From JAUHWL01 sp964416385 (GTDB lineage: Bacteria > Bacteroidota > Bacteroidia > Flavobacteriales > Schleiferiaceae), in NCBI GenBank assembly GCA_964416385.1, contig CAYQDW010000008.1, positions 1-63,937 on the forward strand: a DNA stretch of 63,937 nt. The letters run 5' to 3'. The notes below the pieces were generated by a model, which was given only the letters and a program-made list of their open reading frames with translations, was not told the DNA's origin and made no database searches. The position numbers and the translations under genes are program-made. This document shows positions 15,796 through 25,078 of this stretch, one piece after another. The first letter of the stretch is position 1. Each line of letters begins with the position of its first letter.

Positions 15796-16070
15796 AGGGC
15801 AATCTTAATTTGAGTACTTATTATTAAAGGGTGAAGATACTTTTTTCTTTGGCCACACCTTATTTAGGCTTAAACCAATTGTTGAGGCTGTTTTTTAAGA
15901 ATCAATCTTAAGAACGCTTTAGAAGTAGTTTTAGCACGTTTATAATAGGCTGCTTGTTATAAATCGGCTTGCCCAAAAGCGATGCTAAATTTTAGTTTTT
16001 ATAACAAAATTATTCATCTTAAATCCGTTAGCCTTCATACCTTAGACCACCCCTAAAAACCTTTTAACGG

Positions 16071-16937
16071 ATGACCCCATCTTCTGCGTTACAGCTTATT
16101 GAGTGCCCGCGTGATGCCATGCAGGGCATTCACCCTTTTATCCCCACAGAAAAGAAGATTACTTATTTGAATTCCTTATTGCGGGTTGGATTTCACACGC
16201 TTGATTTCGGAAGTTTTGTTTCGCCAAAAGCTATACCGCAAATGGCAGACACGCATGAGGTAATTAATGCGCTGGATTTAAGCCAAACAAAAACCAAATT
16301 ACTAGCCATTGTGGCTAATTTGCGCGGTGGAAAAGATGCCGTTAAATATGAAAAAATCGATTATTTGGGCTTTCCTTTTTCGATTTCTGAAACATTTCAA
16401 AGGCGTAATACAAATAAATCTATTGCACAAAGTTTTGAAGAAGTGAAGCAATTGCACGCTCTGGCACAAGCCCACGGCAAAGCGCTGGTTATTTATATCA
16501 GTATGGGTTTTGGTAATCCGTATGGTGAACCTTGGAACGTAGAAATTGTAGAAGAGTGGTGCAAAAAGATGATAGATTTGGGTATATCTACAATTAGCTT
16601 GAGCGATACCATCGGCACCAGTAACCCAGAAAGTATTACCTATTTATTTGGCAATCTTATACCCAAACACCCTGAAACCTCTTTTGGGGCACATTTGCAC
16701 ACTACGGCCCGCACATGGCGCGAAAAGGTGGATGCGGCCTATGCCGCAGGCTGCCGCAGATTTGATGGTGCTATAAAAGGATACGGTGGTTGCCCTTTGG
16801 CACAGGATGCCTTATGTGGCAATATGCCCACTGAAAATTTACTCAGTTTTGCAGCAGAGAAGAAATTAGAAACAGGTATTAATGCTTTAGCGTTTGAAAG
16901 TGCTTATAATCAAGCCATACGCACTTTTCCGTATTAA
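16071..16937 (+). CDS. Hydroxymethylglutaryl-CoA lyase
   Basis: A 288-residue TIM-barrel lyase of the HMGL family. The N-terminal ECPRDAMQGI contains the R-D pair of the active site, followed by FHTLDFGSFVSPKAIPQMAD. The C-terminal metal site HLHTT and the signature GCRRFDGAIKGYGGCPLA, with its active-site cysteine, match HMG-CoA lyase better than isopropylmalate synthase. It splits HMG-CoA into acetyl-CoA and acetoacetate in leucine breakdown. Its last 4 bases overlap the convergent PfkB gene. The upstream 275 bases (15796-16070) hold no gene I can see. Confidence 0.9.
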   Translation: MTPSSALQLIECPRDAMQGIHPFIPTEKKITYLNSLLRVGFHTLDFGSFVSPKAIPQMADTHEVINALDLSQTKTKLLAIVANLRGGKDAVKYEKIDYLGFPFSISETFQRRNTNKSIAQSFEEVKQLHALAQAHGKALVIYISMGFGNPYGEPWNVEIVEEWCKKMIDLGISTISLSDTIGTSNPESITYLFGNLIPKHPETSFGAHLHTTARTWREKVDAAYAAGCRRFDGAIKGYGGCPLAQDALCGNMPTENLLSFAAEKKLETGINALAFESAYNQAIRTFPY

Positions 16938-17956
16938 TCTATTTGTAGCGAATAATACGTGGTTTCTATGGTTTCGGTTTGGCTGTAATACCCATCAATC
17001 ATTTTTTTGGTTTCTGAAAAAGGCTTAAAAACGTCAAAGGTTTTGCCTTGCGTACGTTGTGCGCCCATTGCATTCGCATATTTGGCTGCGCCTATATAAT
17101 CAAAATGGTTGTGCATCAAGCCAAAGGCTAATCCACCAGCAAAAGAATCGCCACAACCAGTGGTGTCTACCACATGGCCTACAGGTATTGATTTTACCCA
17201 ATCTTCGCGTAATTGGTTATTCTCAACAGTGTATACCAAAACGCCTTTTTCATCCAAGGTAATGTAAAGGCTTCGCAACCCATTAACCAGACAATGCCTT
17301 GCAAAATCGGGTATTTCGTGCCGCTCAATGCGTCTTTCGCCATTAAGGGCCGCCAGGTCGTATTCTTTTTGAAACCAACTGCACCCTGCTTCCTCAAGAT
17401 TCATTTTGAGTACATCTATATAAGGAAGCCATTGGTCGCGCGTAACCCACAGCTTCATGAACCGGTCGCCCTGATGCGATAGCCCGTTGGTTGGGCCGTG
17501 CGCATCAAATACAATAGTGGCGTGAGAAAACTCTTTGATAAACTTGAGCGTATCTAACGGCACTTCGTAATCTGTTACAGGTACGCAAACAAACACATCT
17601 GCATCCAAAAGCTCTTTAACATCATTGGGTAAAATGGGGTACATGGCAGCCGTTTGCTTTTCTAAGCGTGTATTTTGATCTATAAACCGCAGCTGAATCA
17701 CATCACCACTATCATGTTCATTGCTAATGTGCGCTGTATTGATGTTTGGATATGCAGAAAATATTTCTAGAATGGCCGCTGTATCTTTTTGCCTAATATG
17801 CGTTACCGGAATAATCTCGCCACTATTACCCATTAAATTTGAAAGTGCAATGGCGGTATGCGTGGCACAGCCGTACTTTTTTATGGTTTCACCGTGATGG
17901 GTAATAATGGTATCTCGGGGTATAGGGCCGAGGACGACAACTTTGCGTTCAGGCAT
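16934..17956 (-). CDS. PfkB-family carbohydrate kinase
   Basis: A 340-residue ribokinase-like kinase. The C-terminal PfkB signature VVDTTGCGDSFAGGLAFG carries the catalytic base D270, and the N-terminal GPIPRDTII / GCATHTAIALSNL region forms the substrate lid. The sugar substrate cannot be assigned. It overlaps the upstream DUF6786 gene by 8 bases (ATGCCTGA), so both products are probably made together. Confidence 0.85.
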   Translation of the reverse strand: MPERKVVVLGPIPRDTIITHHGETIKKYGCATHTAIALSNLMGNSGEIIPVTHIRQKDTAAILEIFSAYPNINTAHISNEHDSGDVIQLRFIDQNTRLEKQTAAMYPILPNDVKELLDADVFVCVPVTDYEVPLDTLKFIKEFSHATIVFDAHGPTNGLSHQGDRFMKLWVTRDQWLPYIDVLKMNLEEAGCSWFQKEYDLAALNGERRIERHEIPDFARHCLVNGLRSLYITLDEKGVLVYTVENNQLREDWVKSIPVGHVVDTTGCGDSFAGGLAFGLMHNHFDYIGAAKYANAMGAQRTQGKTFDVFKPFSETKKMIDGYYSQTETIETTYYSLQID

Positions 17957-19067
17957 GTACGGTTTGTTTAATGGTGTTAAGGTCTACAAACAATAAAGTC
18001 TTGGCGATGGCATTCAGCGCATCAAAGCTACCCGTAAAATGATAAGTTGAATGCGTATGCGATATGGCTTCACCAGATTTTAGTTCTTTAGAAGAAGAAG
18101 ATGTTTCCAACTCATAATACGGGCCAAGTATGCTGCCATCGGGGTTGGGGCCATCATTGTAAACGTTTAAAACATCACCCGCATACGGATGCTCTTGTAT
18201 GTTCCATTCAGAATTGAGGAAAACCTGGTTCTTATCCGTTTTATACGCTACAATGGTTAAAACGTTATTTTCAAAATCAAAACTGCCCAGCACGTTTTTG
18301 TCATGCTGTGGCGCGATGCCAATTTTAGCTTTTTGATGACCATCTACTAACATCAGCGCAAAATCCGTAGTTTTTATGAGTCGATTGCTAAAGTCTGCTT
18401 CAAAATAATTCTGATTAATGTAGGCGTTAGGGGTGTTGGGGATGATGGCCCAGCACTTTTTTGAAGGCTTAAACTTGCCTAAAATCCAAATATTTAGCAA
18501 GCCTGTTTCTTTACGCCAAGTGTCTAAAGCTTTATTAACGAGCTTATTTTCGCTTTTGTACGCAACAGAAGCAACTTTAGAAAGGTCAATATTGGGTAAC
18601 ATTTCTTGAACTACGGTACGCGAAAAAATCGAAATGTTTCGGTTGATCTCAATTAAAAAGTCTGTGCCTTGATAATTTTTAAGCTTACAGTTTTTAACAA
18701 GGTTAACGGAGTTATCGGTTTGATTTACTATGTGAAAGGGCTCAGAATCTATACAAGCAGGCGTTTGCCAGTTGTTAAAATCAAGTGCATCACCAGGCTT
18801 AAAAAAGATGGCAAACTGTCCGGCTTCTGGGCCAATCCAAAAACGATCTTCACCACCATAAGCATTGATATGTGGTTGCTGTTTTCCTGATTTAATCAGC
18901 TCGTGATTTATCCAACCAAAACCAGGTAAATCGCCTGAAGTACAACTTGTTAAGACTCTGCCTTGAAGTGAAGGTGAAATGGCAATTTTGGCGTTTTCAT
19001 CGTATAACTCAACCAATTCACAGTATTGTTTTAAGGCCGAAATTTCTTGGTTATAGGTACGATTCAT
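17949..19067 (-). CDS. DUF6786-family protein
   Basis: A 372-residue beta-rich protein that I match to DUF6786 by its overall pattern: PSLQGRVLTS, NAYGGEDRFWIGPEAG, NDGPNPDGSILGPYYELETSS and the HTHSTYHF(T)G region. Aldose-mutarotase-like folds have comparable patterns, but catalytic function is unproven. No signal peptide is visible. It is translationally coupled to the PfkB kinase, which points to a sugar-related pair, for example an epimerase or binding protein feeding the kinase. Confidence 0.8.
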   Translation of the reverse strand: MNRTYNQEISALKQYCELVELYDENAKIAISPSLQGRVLTSCTSGDLPGFGWINHELIKSGKQQPHINAYGGEDRFWIGPEAGQFAIFFKPGDALDFNNWQTPACIDSEPFHIVNQTDNSVNLVKNCKLKNYQGTDFLIEINRNISIFSRTVVQEMLPNIDLSKVASVAYKSENKLVNKALDTWRKETGLLNIWILGKFKPSKKCWAIIPNTPNAYINQNYFEADFSNRLIKTTDFALMLVDGHQKAKIGIAPQHDKNVLGSFDFENNVLTIVAYKTDKNQVFLNSEWNIQEHPYAGDVLNVYNDGPNPDGSILGPYYELETSSSSKELKSGEAISHTHSTYHFTGSFDALNAIAKTLLFVDLNTIKQTVHA

Positions 19068-19198
19068 GAAACTATTTTGGATCTAACAACTGCTTACGAT
19101 TATTGGTTTCAGCTGAACAGCTAAAACTATAAAAAGGAAACACATTAGGGCGCAGAGAGATAGAAATTATGTAACAAACAAGGCTAAAACTATTGCAA

Positions 19199-19495
19199 CT
19201 AAGAATTTATAAAAGTTCGATAAAGCATAGCCAAACCAGGTAGCACACCTAAAAACAGTATTGTTAATAGGTGAATAAGCTTTACGATGGGTTTGAGCAT
19301 TCTCCTGAAAATAATCCTGAACCATAAATAATGCAGTATTAAGTAGAACTCCATAGCTACGAGCAAAATCAACAAAATGCCAGTCCATTCTGTACTTACG
19401 CCTGTACCCTCCAATTGTCTGGCCTCAATTATTCTGCAAATCGCACCAATCGGTAGCAATACCAGCAATGCCGGAAGCAAGTAGTAAAGAATCAT
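19199..19495 (-). CDS. Small membrane protein, unknown
   Basis: A 98-residue protein with three hydrophobic segments (about residues 3-22, 38-60 and 72-92) separated by short charged loops (RIIEARQLEG, RIIFRRMLK). It has no family that I recognise. It starts with ATG and stands alone between the DUF6786 gene and the riboswitch. Hydrophobic frames this short can arise by chance, so it is a moderate call. Confidence 0.45.
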   Translation of the reverse strand: MILYYLLPALLVLLPIGAICRIIEARQLEGTGVSTEWTGILLILLVAMEFYLILHYLWFRIIFRRMLKPIVKLIHLLTILFLGVLPGLAMLYRTFINS

Positions 19496-19721
19496 GGTAA
19501 GCGCTCTATTTAGCGTAATCTCGGGTCTGATAAACTTTCTTGTATTTATCTACAAATAACAGACAAAAGGGTCTTTTTTCTAAAATCCCATTTTCAGCCT
19601 CAAAATCATGTCATAGAATAGGACAGTCCTCCATCTCTTTGTGAGACAGGGAGCATAGACGGTGGGCAGAACAATAAGGCGGGCGAGGTTCAACTAATCA
19701 TCTAAAACCCTTTCTTTGCGC

Positions 19722-19884
19722 AGCATTAGGTCTCCGTGTAATAACGGGGTTAAAAGGGAACTCCGGTGCAAAACCGGGACTGTACCCGCAGCTGTAATCT
19801 CTGTAGAAAACCTGCATAACCACTCTCTGTAATTGTATAGGGGGGAAGGCGCAGGCGGGAGGAGTGAGTCAGAAGACCTGCCAA
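19722..19884 (+). ncRNA. Cobalamin riboswitch
   Basis: A B12-sensing leader RNA. The core blocks are GGGAACTCCGGTGCAAAACC, GACTGTACCCGCAGCTGTAA and GAGTCAGAAGACCTGCC. Outer bases AGGTCT (19728-19733) pair with AGACCT (19874-19879) to close the element. The segment GCATAACCACTCTCTG corresponds to the B12-box region in degenerate form. It sits 47 bases before the btuB start. Binding of adenosyl- or another cobalamin should reduce expression of btuB and btuG. The 226 bases before it (19496-19721) hold no gene I can see. Confidence 0.95.
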
Positions 19885-19902
19885 GTGCAAAACATAACCC
19901 AC

Positions 19903-19922
19903 ACCTTTCGGGAATAAAAGGT
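19903..19922 (+). promoter_or_regulatory. Possible expression-platform hairpin
   Basis: ACCTTT (19903-19908) pairs with AAAGGT (19917-19922), just after the riboswitch and 9 bases before the btuB ATG. It covers the only purine-rich stretch near the start and has no T-run, so it fits translational rather than transcriptional control. Confidence 0.4.
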
Positions 19923-19931
19923 ACGGACACG

Positions 19932-21830
19932 ATGAAAAACGAATGGCTATTATTGTTTTTGGCGTTTGCCTGCCGTGCATTTGCACAGCAGCCTGATACC
20001 TTATTGCCAGAAGTTACGGTTGTAGATGAGCGCTATCTATGGCTAAAAACAGCACAATTCAGTTTGCAGCAAGATTCCATCCAACTAAAATTAAACCAAT
20101 TACATACCGCTGCAGATTGGCTGCCGCAAGAAAGTAGCGTGCATGTGCGCCAATACGCACCGGGCATGGTAGCCAGTTATAGCACACATGGCGCCACAAG
20201 TGCACAAAATGCAGTGCTTTGGGGCGGTATACCAATTAATTCTCCCGCTACCGGACTTTCAGATTTATCATTGGTGCCCACAAGCATATTTCAATCTACG
20301 TTTTTACGCGGCGGAAGCTCTGCTCAGTTTGGTTCTGGGGCGATGGGGAGTGTTTTGGCACTGCAAAGTCCCGTAGTAACAGAAGGCATACACGTGGCCC
20401 TATTTGCGCAAGCCGGTAGCTTTTTAACTTTAAATGGCGGACTAGAACTTAGCTACGGTACACCAAAATTCACTGCATTAACCCGACTGTATACTACGCG
20501 CAGCGCCAATACATACACGTTTTCTAATCCTTACCAGGCGCTTCAACCTATAGACACAATGCGCGGAGCAGCATACAATACCCGACATCTCACGCAACTC
20601 TTTGAATATAAGTTAAACCGCAATCAGCGCATAGAGGCAGAACTATGGTATAGCCTTGCGGATAGAGAAACCCCAAATAACATACTGGTTGGTAACGCGA
20701 GCCAAGCCAAACTAATGGATGAAAATTGGCGTGTACGTATGGGCTGGCATCTCGCTAAATACAAGCATAAAGTGGATGTGGGTTATGCTTTTTTGCATGA
20801 GTGGCAGCGCTACACAAATCCATTAGTATCAGACATATATGGCAGGGCTACAGATGATACCAACCGTACGGTGAGCCAGATTGTACGCGTAGATTACATT
20901 TTTGCAATTTCAAAACATCTGTTTTGGCAAAATGGCCTTCAATACCGTTTTGACCAAGTAAGCGGGAGTAACCGAGAAGGCCATCAAAATACCAACAGTG
21001 CACAGTCTGGCCTGCTTTTTAAACAAAACAATTTTGAAGCCCAAGCAAACCTGCGTGCAGAAATATGGAATAATCAATTATTACCACTCAGCCCGTTTGC
21101 CAGTGTAAAGTGGGGTATAGGTAGCGGCTTTTCTATCAGTGCTTTTGGGGGTTATAATTATCGTGTGCCAAGTTTAAATGATCGTTTTTGGGTACCAGGT
21201 GGCAATCCAGAGCTAAATCCTGAAAATGGATGGAGTTACGAAGCATCTCTTAATTACAACAAATCGCTGGGCTTATGGGGCGTTAATTTCCGCGCAGCGC
21301 TATATAAAAGCTTGATGAACGATTTAATACAATGGCTGCCTGGTACAGGGAATATTTGGCGCCCAATGAATGTTAAAGAGGTACGTATGCAAGGCGCTGA
21401 CGTGAATGCTAACGTTGAGCTACATCTGGGTGAAAACTTTTTTCAGCTGCGTGGTGGTTGGTCTTTTAATAAATCTGAAGTGTTGCAATCTCACATTAAA
21501 AATGACCAAAGCATTGGGCAACAGTTGATTTATCAACCCGGATTTAAAGCTACACATCAGGTAAAATATAACATTAAGCGCTGGTCTGCCCAGGTTAGTC
21601 ACCGCTACATTGGGCAAGTAAACACTAATTATGCTAGTACAAACAACACGCTACCAGCGTATCATTTGTTGGATGTTGGTGCCGCGTACCGCCTTGCAAA
21701 GCCGCTTTTTTGGATGAATTGGTCTTTAGCCTTAAACATTAATAACATCACCAATACCTACTACGAAAACATAGCCTATTTCCCCATGCCGGGGATAAAT
21801 ATGAATTTAACATTACGTGCATCATTATGA
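19932..21830 (+). CDS. btuB: BtuB-like TonB-dependent cobalamin receptor
   Basis: A 632-residue outer-membrane receptor. A signal peptide (residues 1-19, ending AFA-QQ) precedes a short N-terminal segment with LLPEVTVVDER as candidate TonB box. The plug (residues ~45-155) contains APGMVASYSTHGATSAQNAVLWGG and LRGGSSAQFGSGAMGSVLAL. The rest is a 22-strand barrel ending with an aromatic last strand (MNLTLRASL). It should import corrinoids with energy from TonB. The ATG at 19932 gives the clean signal peptide; in-frame starts inside the riboswitch are not credible. It overlaps btuG by 4 bases. Confidence 0.92.
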   Translation: MKNEWLLLFLAFACRAFAQQPDTLLPEVTVVDERYLWLKTAQFSLQQDSIQLKLNQLHTAADWLPQESSVHVRQYAPGMVASYSTHGATSAQNAVLWGGIPINSPATGLSDLSLVPTSIFQSTFLRGGSSAQFGSGAMGSVLALQSPVVTEGIHVALFAQAGSFLTLNGGLELSYGTPKFTALTRLYTTRSANTYTFSNPYQALQPIDTMRGAAYNTRHLTQLFEYKLNRNQRIEAELWYSLADRETPNNILVGNASQAKLMDENWRVRMGWHLAKYKHKVDVGYAFLHEWQRYTNPLVSDIYGRATDDTNRTVSQIVRVDYIFAISKHLFWQNGLQYRFDQVSGSNREGHQNTNSAQSGLLFKQNNFEAQANLRAEIWNNQLLPLSPFASVKWGIGSGFSISAFGGYNYRVPSLNDRFWVPGGNPELNPENGWSYEASLNYNKSLGLWGVNFRAALYKSLMNDLIQWLPGTGNIWRPMNVKEVRMQGADVNANVELHLGENFFQLRGGWSFNKSEVLQSHIKNDQSIGQQLIYQPGFKATHQVKYNIKRWSAQVSHRYIGQVNTNYASTNNTLPAYHLLDVGAAYRLAKPLFWMNWSLALNINNITNTYYENIAYFPMPGINMNLTLRASL

Positions 21831-22891
21831 GAAATGTGTTTTTTATTGCGCTCTGCGCAGGGCTTTTATGCTCTTGTAAGGAAAAATCACCAAAGCCAAC
21901 TCCACCCAGCGAATTAACCTATAGCCGAGGTGTTCTTATTAGCAATGAAGGGCCGTTTAGCGCAGGAAGTGGAACTTTAAGCTGGTATGACAACCAGAAT
22001 AATACCATAGAAAACGATGTTTTTCAACGCGTGAATAACTTTCCGCTAGGTAGTGTTTTTCATGCCATAACGGTAGATCCAAGTCTAAATCAAGCGTATT
22101 TCATCCTCAATAATTCACAAAAAATTGTGGTTTCTAAACTGGGTTCCTTGCAATATGAGGGTGAAATAACGGGTTTTTCATCGCCCCGTTACATGCTTAA
22201 AACAGACCTTACAACCGCCTATGTTACAGACTGGGTTAGCAATAGTGTGGCTATTGTAGATTTAAATAGCAATGCCATACAAGCAAACATACCCGTAGGT
22301 GTTGGGCCAGAGCGGCTCTTGGCAGTTGGCAATCGCGTTGTTGTTGTAAATAGTGGTGGCTTTGGCGTTGATAGCACAATATCTGTTATTAATAGCGCAA
22401 CCCATGTTGTAGAAAATACATACGTGGTAGGGCATAATCCGAATAGCTTGGTGCTAGATGCCAACGGCATGCTTTGGATTTTATGTGGTGGCATCAATGA
22501 TTTTTCAAATCCGGCAAATAGTACAGCCGGCAAGCTCATCCAATTTGATTTAACTACTGGTAATGTTGTAAAGCAGTTTCAATTTCCAACCACAACAGAA
22601 CATCCGGTACAGTTATGTAGAAATAAGATGGGAAATAAGTTGTATTGGCTAAATAATGCCTATGCTGGTTCTGTGGTAGAAATGGATGTTCAAGACACAG
22701 AACTTCCATTATCGCCAATGATTAATGGTACTTTTTACGCGCTTAATGTAGATTTAGCCACTGATGAAATTTATACTACCGATGCTTTAGATTATCAACA
22801 AAATGGCATTTTAAGACGCTTCACAATCACAGGAAACCTAATTGATTCTGTACAAGTTGGTCTAATACCTGGTGGGATAACGTTTAATTAG
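21827..22891 (+). CDS. btuG: BtuG-like surface B12-binding beta-propeller lipoprotein
   Basis: A 354-residue lipoprotein (signal ending LLCSC, Cys at residue 17). The body has YVTN/YncE-like propeller repeats, such as NIPVGVGPERLLAVGNRVVVVNS and VGHNPNSLVLDANGMLWILCG. In gut Bacteroides, BtuG is a surface propeller that caps BtuB and captures vitamin B12 with very high affinity. The fold, lipid anchor, 4-base overlap with btuB and shared riboswitch support the same role here. The identity is inferred from fold and context, not from binding residues. Confidence 0.85.
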   Translation: MRNVFFIALCAGLLCSCKEKSPKPTPPSELTYSRGVLISNEGPFSAGSGTLSWYDNQNNTIENDVFQRVNNFPLGSVFHAITVDPSLNQAYFILNNSQKIVVSKLGSLQYEGEITGFSSPRYMLKTDLTTAYVTDWVSNSVAIVDLNSNAIQANIPVGVGPERLLAVGNRVVVVNSGGFGVDSTISVINSATHVVENTYVVGHNPNSLVLDANGMLWILCGGINDFSNPANSTAGKLIQFDLTTGNVVKQFQFPTTTEHPVQLCRNKMGNKLYWLNNAYAGSVVEMDVQDTELPLSPMINGTFYALNVDLATDEIYTTDALDYQQNGILRRFTITGNLIDSVQVGLIPGGITFN

Positions 22892-22935
22892 TTGCGCAAC
22901 ATTTGTTCTAATAGGGTATTACGCATATAAACGTT

Positions 22936-24054
22936 TTAAAAAAGCCCCGCGGCATCTTCTGCTACTTGGGCGCTTAATGCCACACCCATGCCACCTAGTC
23001 TACATGCCACAACCACGTTTGGCTTAACTTTATTAATAATGGGTTCTTTCTCGCCCTTTGGGCCAAAACCCATAATGCCGCTCCATCGCTGTTCTATTTG
23101 AAAATTTTGGCCGGGTAGTATTACCGTTTTAAGCATTCGCTCAAGTTCATCTTGTATGGTGTTGTTTAGGGTTAAGGAGAATGTTTCTTCCCCTTTTAGA
23201 TCTAAATTTCGACCACCACCTAAGAGCACACGGTTGCCTACGTTGCGGAAATAATAATATCCTTTTTCGATGTGAAAGGTGCCTTCAAAAGGTAAATCGT
23301 TTATGGGAGAAGTGATCATCACCTGGCCGCGTGCTGGCACAACCTCCGCCTCTGGCAATAAACTTTTACTAAAAGCATTGGTGGCCAAGAGGACATTATT
23401 CACCTTAAACTTAAGCTCGTCTGTTTCTATGGCTACAGAATCATTTCCTGGTTCAATATGTTTGATGTTTAAACCATGTATGCACATGATGTCTTTGGAT
23501 GCGCATTTTTGCTGGAGATAAGAAATCGCCTTTGCAGGATGCAGCATGCCCTCTTGAGCAATGCTTATTATTCCTGCGATGTTTTTAAATCCAAACACGT
23601 CTTTAGGATGTGCAGCATAGGGTTCAAAACCAAGTAGCTTCTTTAAACTCTCATTCAATTCTGGCATAAAAGCCAGGCATTTCTCAAAGTACTTTTCTTC
23701 CCCGTTTCTAAAAACCTCATAACCACCGGTAGATTGATACGCGCAATGCACATCAGGTATGTGTGCGCGCAACTTTTGCAAGCCTTCATAGCGTTTAACA
23801 ATGCGTTTTAAAGTGCTGTCAAAATCTTCATCTAGTAAATCATCTAAAATTTCGCCCACGCTGCCAAAACATGCAAATCCTGCATTTTTAGTACTTGCGC
23901 CTTTGGCGATATGATGGCGCTCTGCAACGAGAATTTTTGCCCGTGGGTATTTTTCTCGGAGAGATAAAGCAGAAAAAAGGCCGGTAAAACCGGCCCCAAT
24001 AATGAGGAAATCTATTTCTTCAAACCAAAGTTCTCTTTCCCAAAAACTAATCAC
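22936..24054 (-). CDS. FAD-dependent oxidoreductase (DAO family)
   Basis: A 372-residue D-amino-acid-oxidase-type flavoprotein. It has the dinucleotide motif LIIGAGFTGLFSALSL near residue 17, then VAERHHIAKGASTKNAGFACFGS, where TKNAGF contacts the flavin, and a C-terminal GVALSAQVAEDAA. The substrate-domain tail includes QRWSGIMGFGPKGE. It probably oxidises an amine or amino acid. The start is GTG, overlapping the DUF6580 stop (GTGA), so the two are coupled. It converges on btuG with 44 bases between stops. Confidence 0.85.
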   Translation of the reverse strand: MISFWERELWFEEIDFLIIGAGFTGLFSALSLREKYPRAKILVAERHHIAKGASTKNAGFACFGSVGEILDDLLDEDFDSTLKRIVKRYEGLQKLRAHIPDVHCAYQSTGGYEVFRNGEEKYFEKCLAFMPELNESLKKLLGFEPYAAHPKDVFGFKNIAGIISIAQEGMLHPAKAISYLQQKCASKDIMCIHGLNIKHIEPGNDSVAIETDELKFKVNNVLLATNAFSKSLLPEAEVVPARGQVMITSPINDLPFEGTFHIEKGYYYFRNVGNRVLLGGGRNLDLKGEETFSLTLNNTIQDELERMLKTVILPGQNFQIEQRWSGIMGFGPKGEKEPIINKVKPNVVVACRLGGMGVALSAQVAEDAAGLF

Positions 24055-24584
24055 AACCGCTGAAATTGTAATTTACGTTGCTGGGTAGCCAAGTTGTATG
24101 CACCCATAATCACCACTCCGAAAACTAGGGTGCCTAAAAACATATTCAGGGCGTAGGGCAGGGCAGCTACATAACAGGCCATTAAGCCTGCGCCAGTTTT
24201 AGGATACATGCCTCCAGATTGCCAAACACCAAAGTTTGACACCAGAAAAAATACAACGGTGTAGAGTGCTGATAATCCTATATACCTAGAAATTGTGAAT
24301 GTTTTAAATAAGCGGGCAAAAAGGGTCATCCCCAAAATTGGCAAGTAAACGTATGCTGCACCTTCATAAAACAAACCGTCTACATGGTAAACCAATTTAT
24401 TAAGCAAGAAATCGCTGAGCAAGAGCACCACAAGCGTTATGGCGAGTGCTTGTATAGGCTTGCGCAAAAGCATACCTCCTAACAAGGCAACGGCACCGAG
24501 GGCGGTAAAGTTGGGAAGCATTAAAAAGCGCGAGGCAATACCTATGGCTAAAAAAGAAACGACTAAAGCGACATTTTTATTCAT
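24051..24584 (-). CDS. DUF6580-family putative membrane transport protein
   Basis: A 177-residue protein with about five or six hydrophobic segments and the family hallmark SRFLMLPNFTALGAVALLGG near the N-terminus. A lumen-facing region (LLNKLVYHVDGLFYEGAAYVYLP) and a conserved W/G-rich loop (SNFGVWQSGGMYPKT) follow. Size and topology resemble ECF-transporter substrate-binding (S) components, but no function is established. I chose the ATG at 24584 because the membrane domain begins there. It is coupled to the FAD enzyme and lies near the btuB locus. Confidence 0.8.
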   Translation of the reverse strand: MNKNVALVVSFLAIGIASRFLMLPNFTALGAVALLGGMLLRKPIQALAITLVVLLLSDFLLNKLVYHVDGLFYEGAAYVYLPILGMTLFARLFKTFTISRYIGLSALYTVVFFLVSNFGVWQSGGMYPKTGAGLMACYVAALPYALNMFLGTLVFGVVIMGAYNLATQQRKLQFQRL

Positions 24585-24645
24585 AACATTTTTCCTTATC
24601 AGACGTGCAAAAAAAGTAAAAAACTGCGCGCTTTGCACAATTTAT

Positions 24646-25059
24646 TTAGTGGCGTAAATTATAAGTTTCAAACGTTCCGTCACTAAAAAAAAGAATTGCG
24701 CGAATAGGATCTGTTTTGTTAACAACGTTTTTAGGTTCTGGTTCTGACTTAGTTGATTTTGGCACAACAGGCGCCTGCTCGTATGGCGATTCTGTGTCTT
24801 CCTCTGAAAAGAGCTCGCCGCTGGGTGGTTTGGGTTTAACCGACTGTTCGGTTTGTTGCGAGCCTTGTATGAGCCAGCCGGCAGAGTAGGAAGGGAAGCG
24901 CTCTAGAATTTTCATGATCAATTGAAGACTCGGATTATTTCTTCCGCTTAAAACATGAGATAATAATGGTCTGCCAATGCCTAAGGTATCTGCAAATTCT
25001 GCTGCCGAATAACCCTCGGCTTCCATGATGGTTTTTATACGCGAAACAATTGCTTCCAT
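24646..25059 (-). CDS. XRE-family transcriptional regulator
   Basis: A 137-residue regulator. The HTH occupies residues 1-60: MEAIVSRIKTIM, then YSAAEFADTLGIGRPLLSHVLSGRNNPSLQLIMKILE, which is a classic XRE helix-turn-helix. A disordered linker follows, rich in Pro, Glu and Lys, and the end forms a short strand module (IRAILFFSDGTFETYNL). This architecture is common in Bacteroidota with unknown ligands. I chose the ATG at 25059, as the HTH starts there. An array of TTACAnnTGTAA-like dyads begins 20 bases upstream and is the obvious candidate for its operators. Confidence 0.88.
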   Translation of the reverse strand: MEAIVSRIKTIMEAEGYSAAEFADTLGIGRPLLSHVLSGRNNPSLQLIMKILERFPSYSAGWLIQGSQQTEQSVKPKPPSGELFSEEDTESPYEQAPVVPKSTKSEPEPKNVVNKTDPIRAILFFSDGTFETYNLRH

Positions 25060-25078
25060 GCGGTAAAGGTACAACAGA

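Noticed and set aside
19694..19986. Open frames on the minus strand across the riboswitch
   Set aside because: They lie antisense to a clear cobalamin riboswitch and the btuB signal peptide, have no family features, and are explained by the structured RNA.
22891..22900. Terminator between btuG and the FAD oxidoreductase gene
   Set aside because: GTTGCGCAAC is a palindrome but too short, with no loop or T-run.
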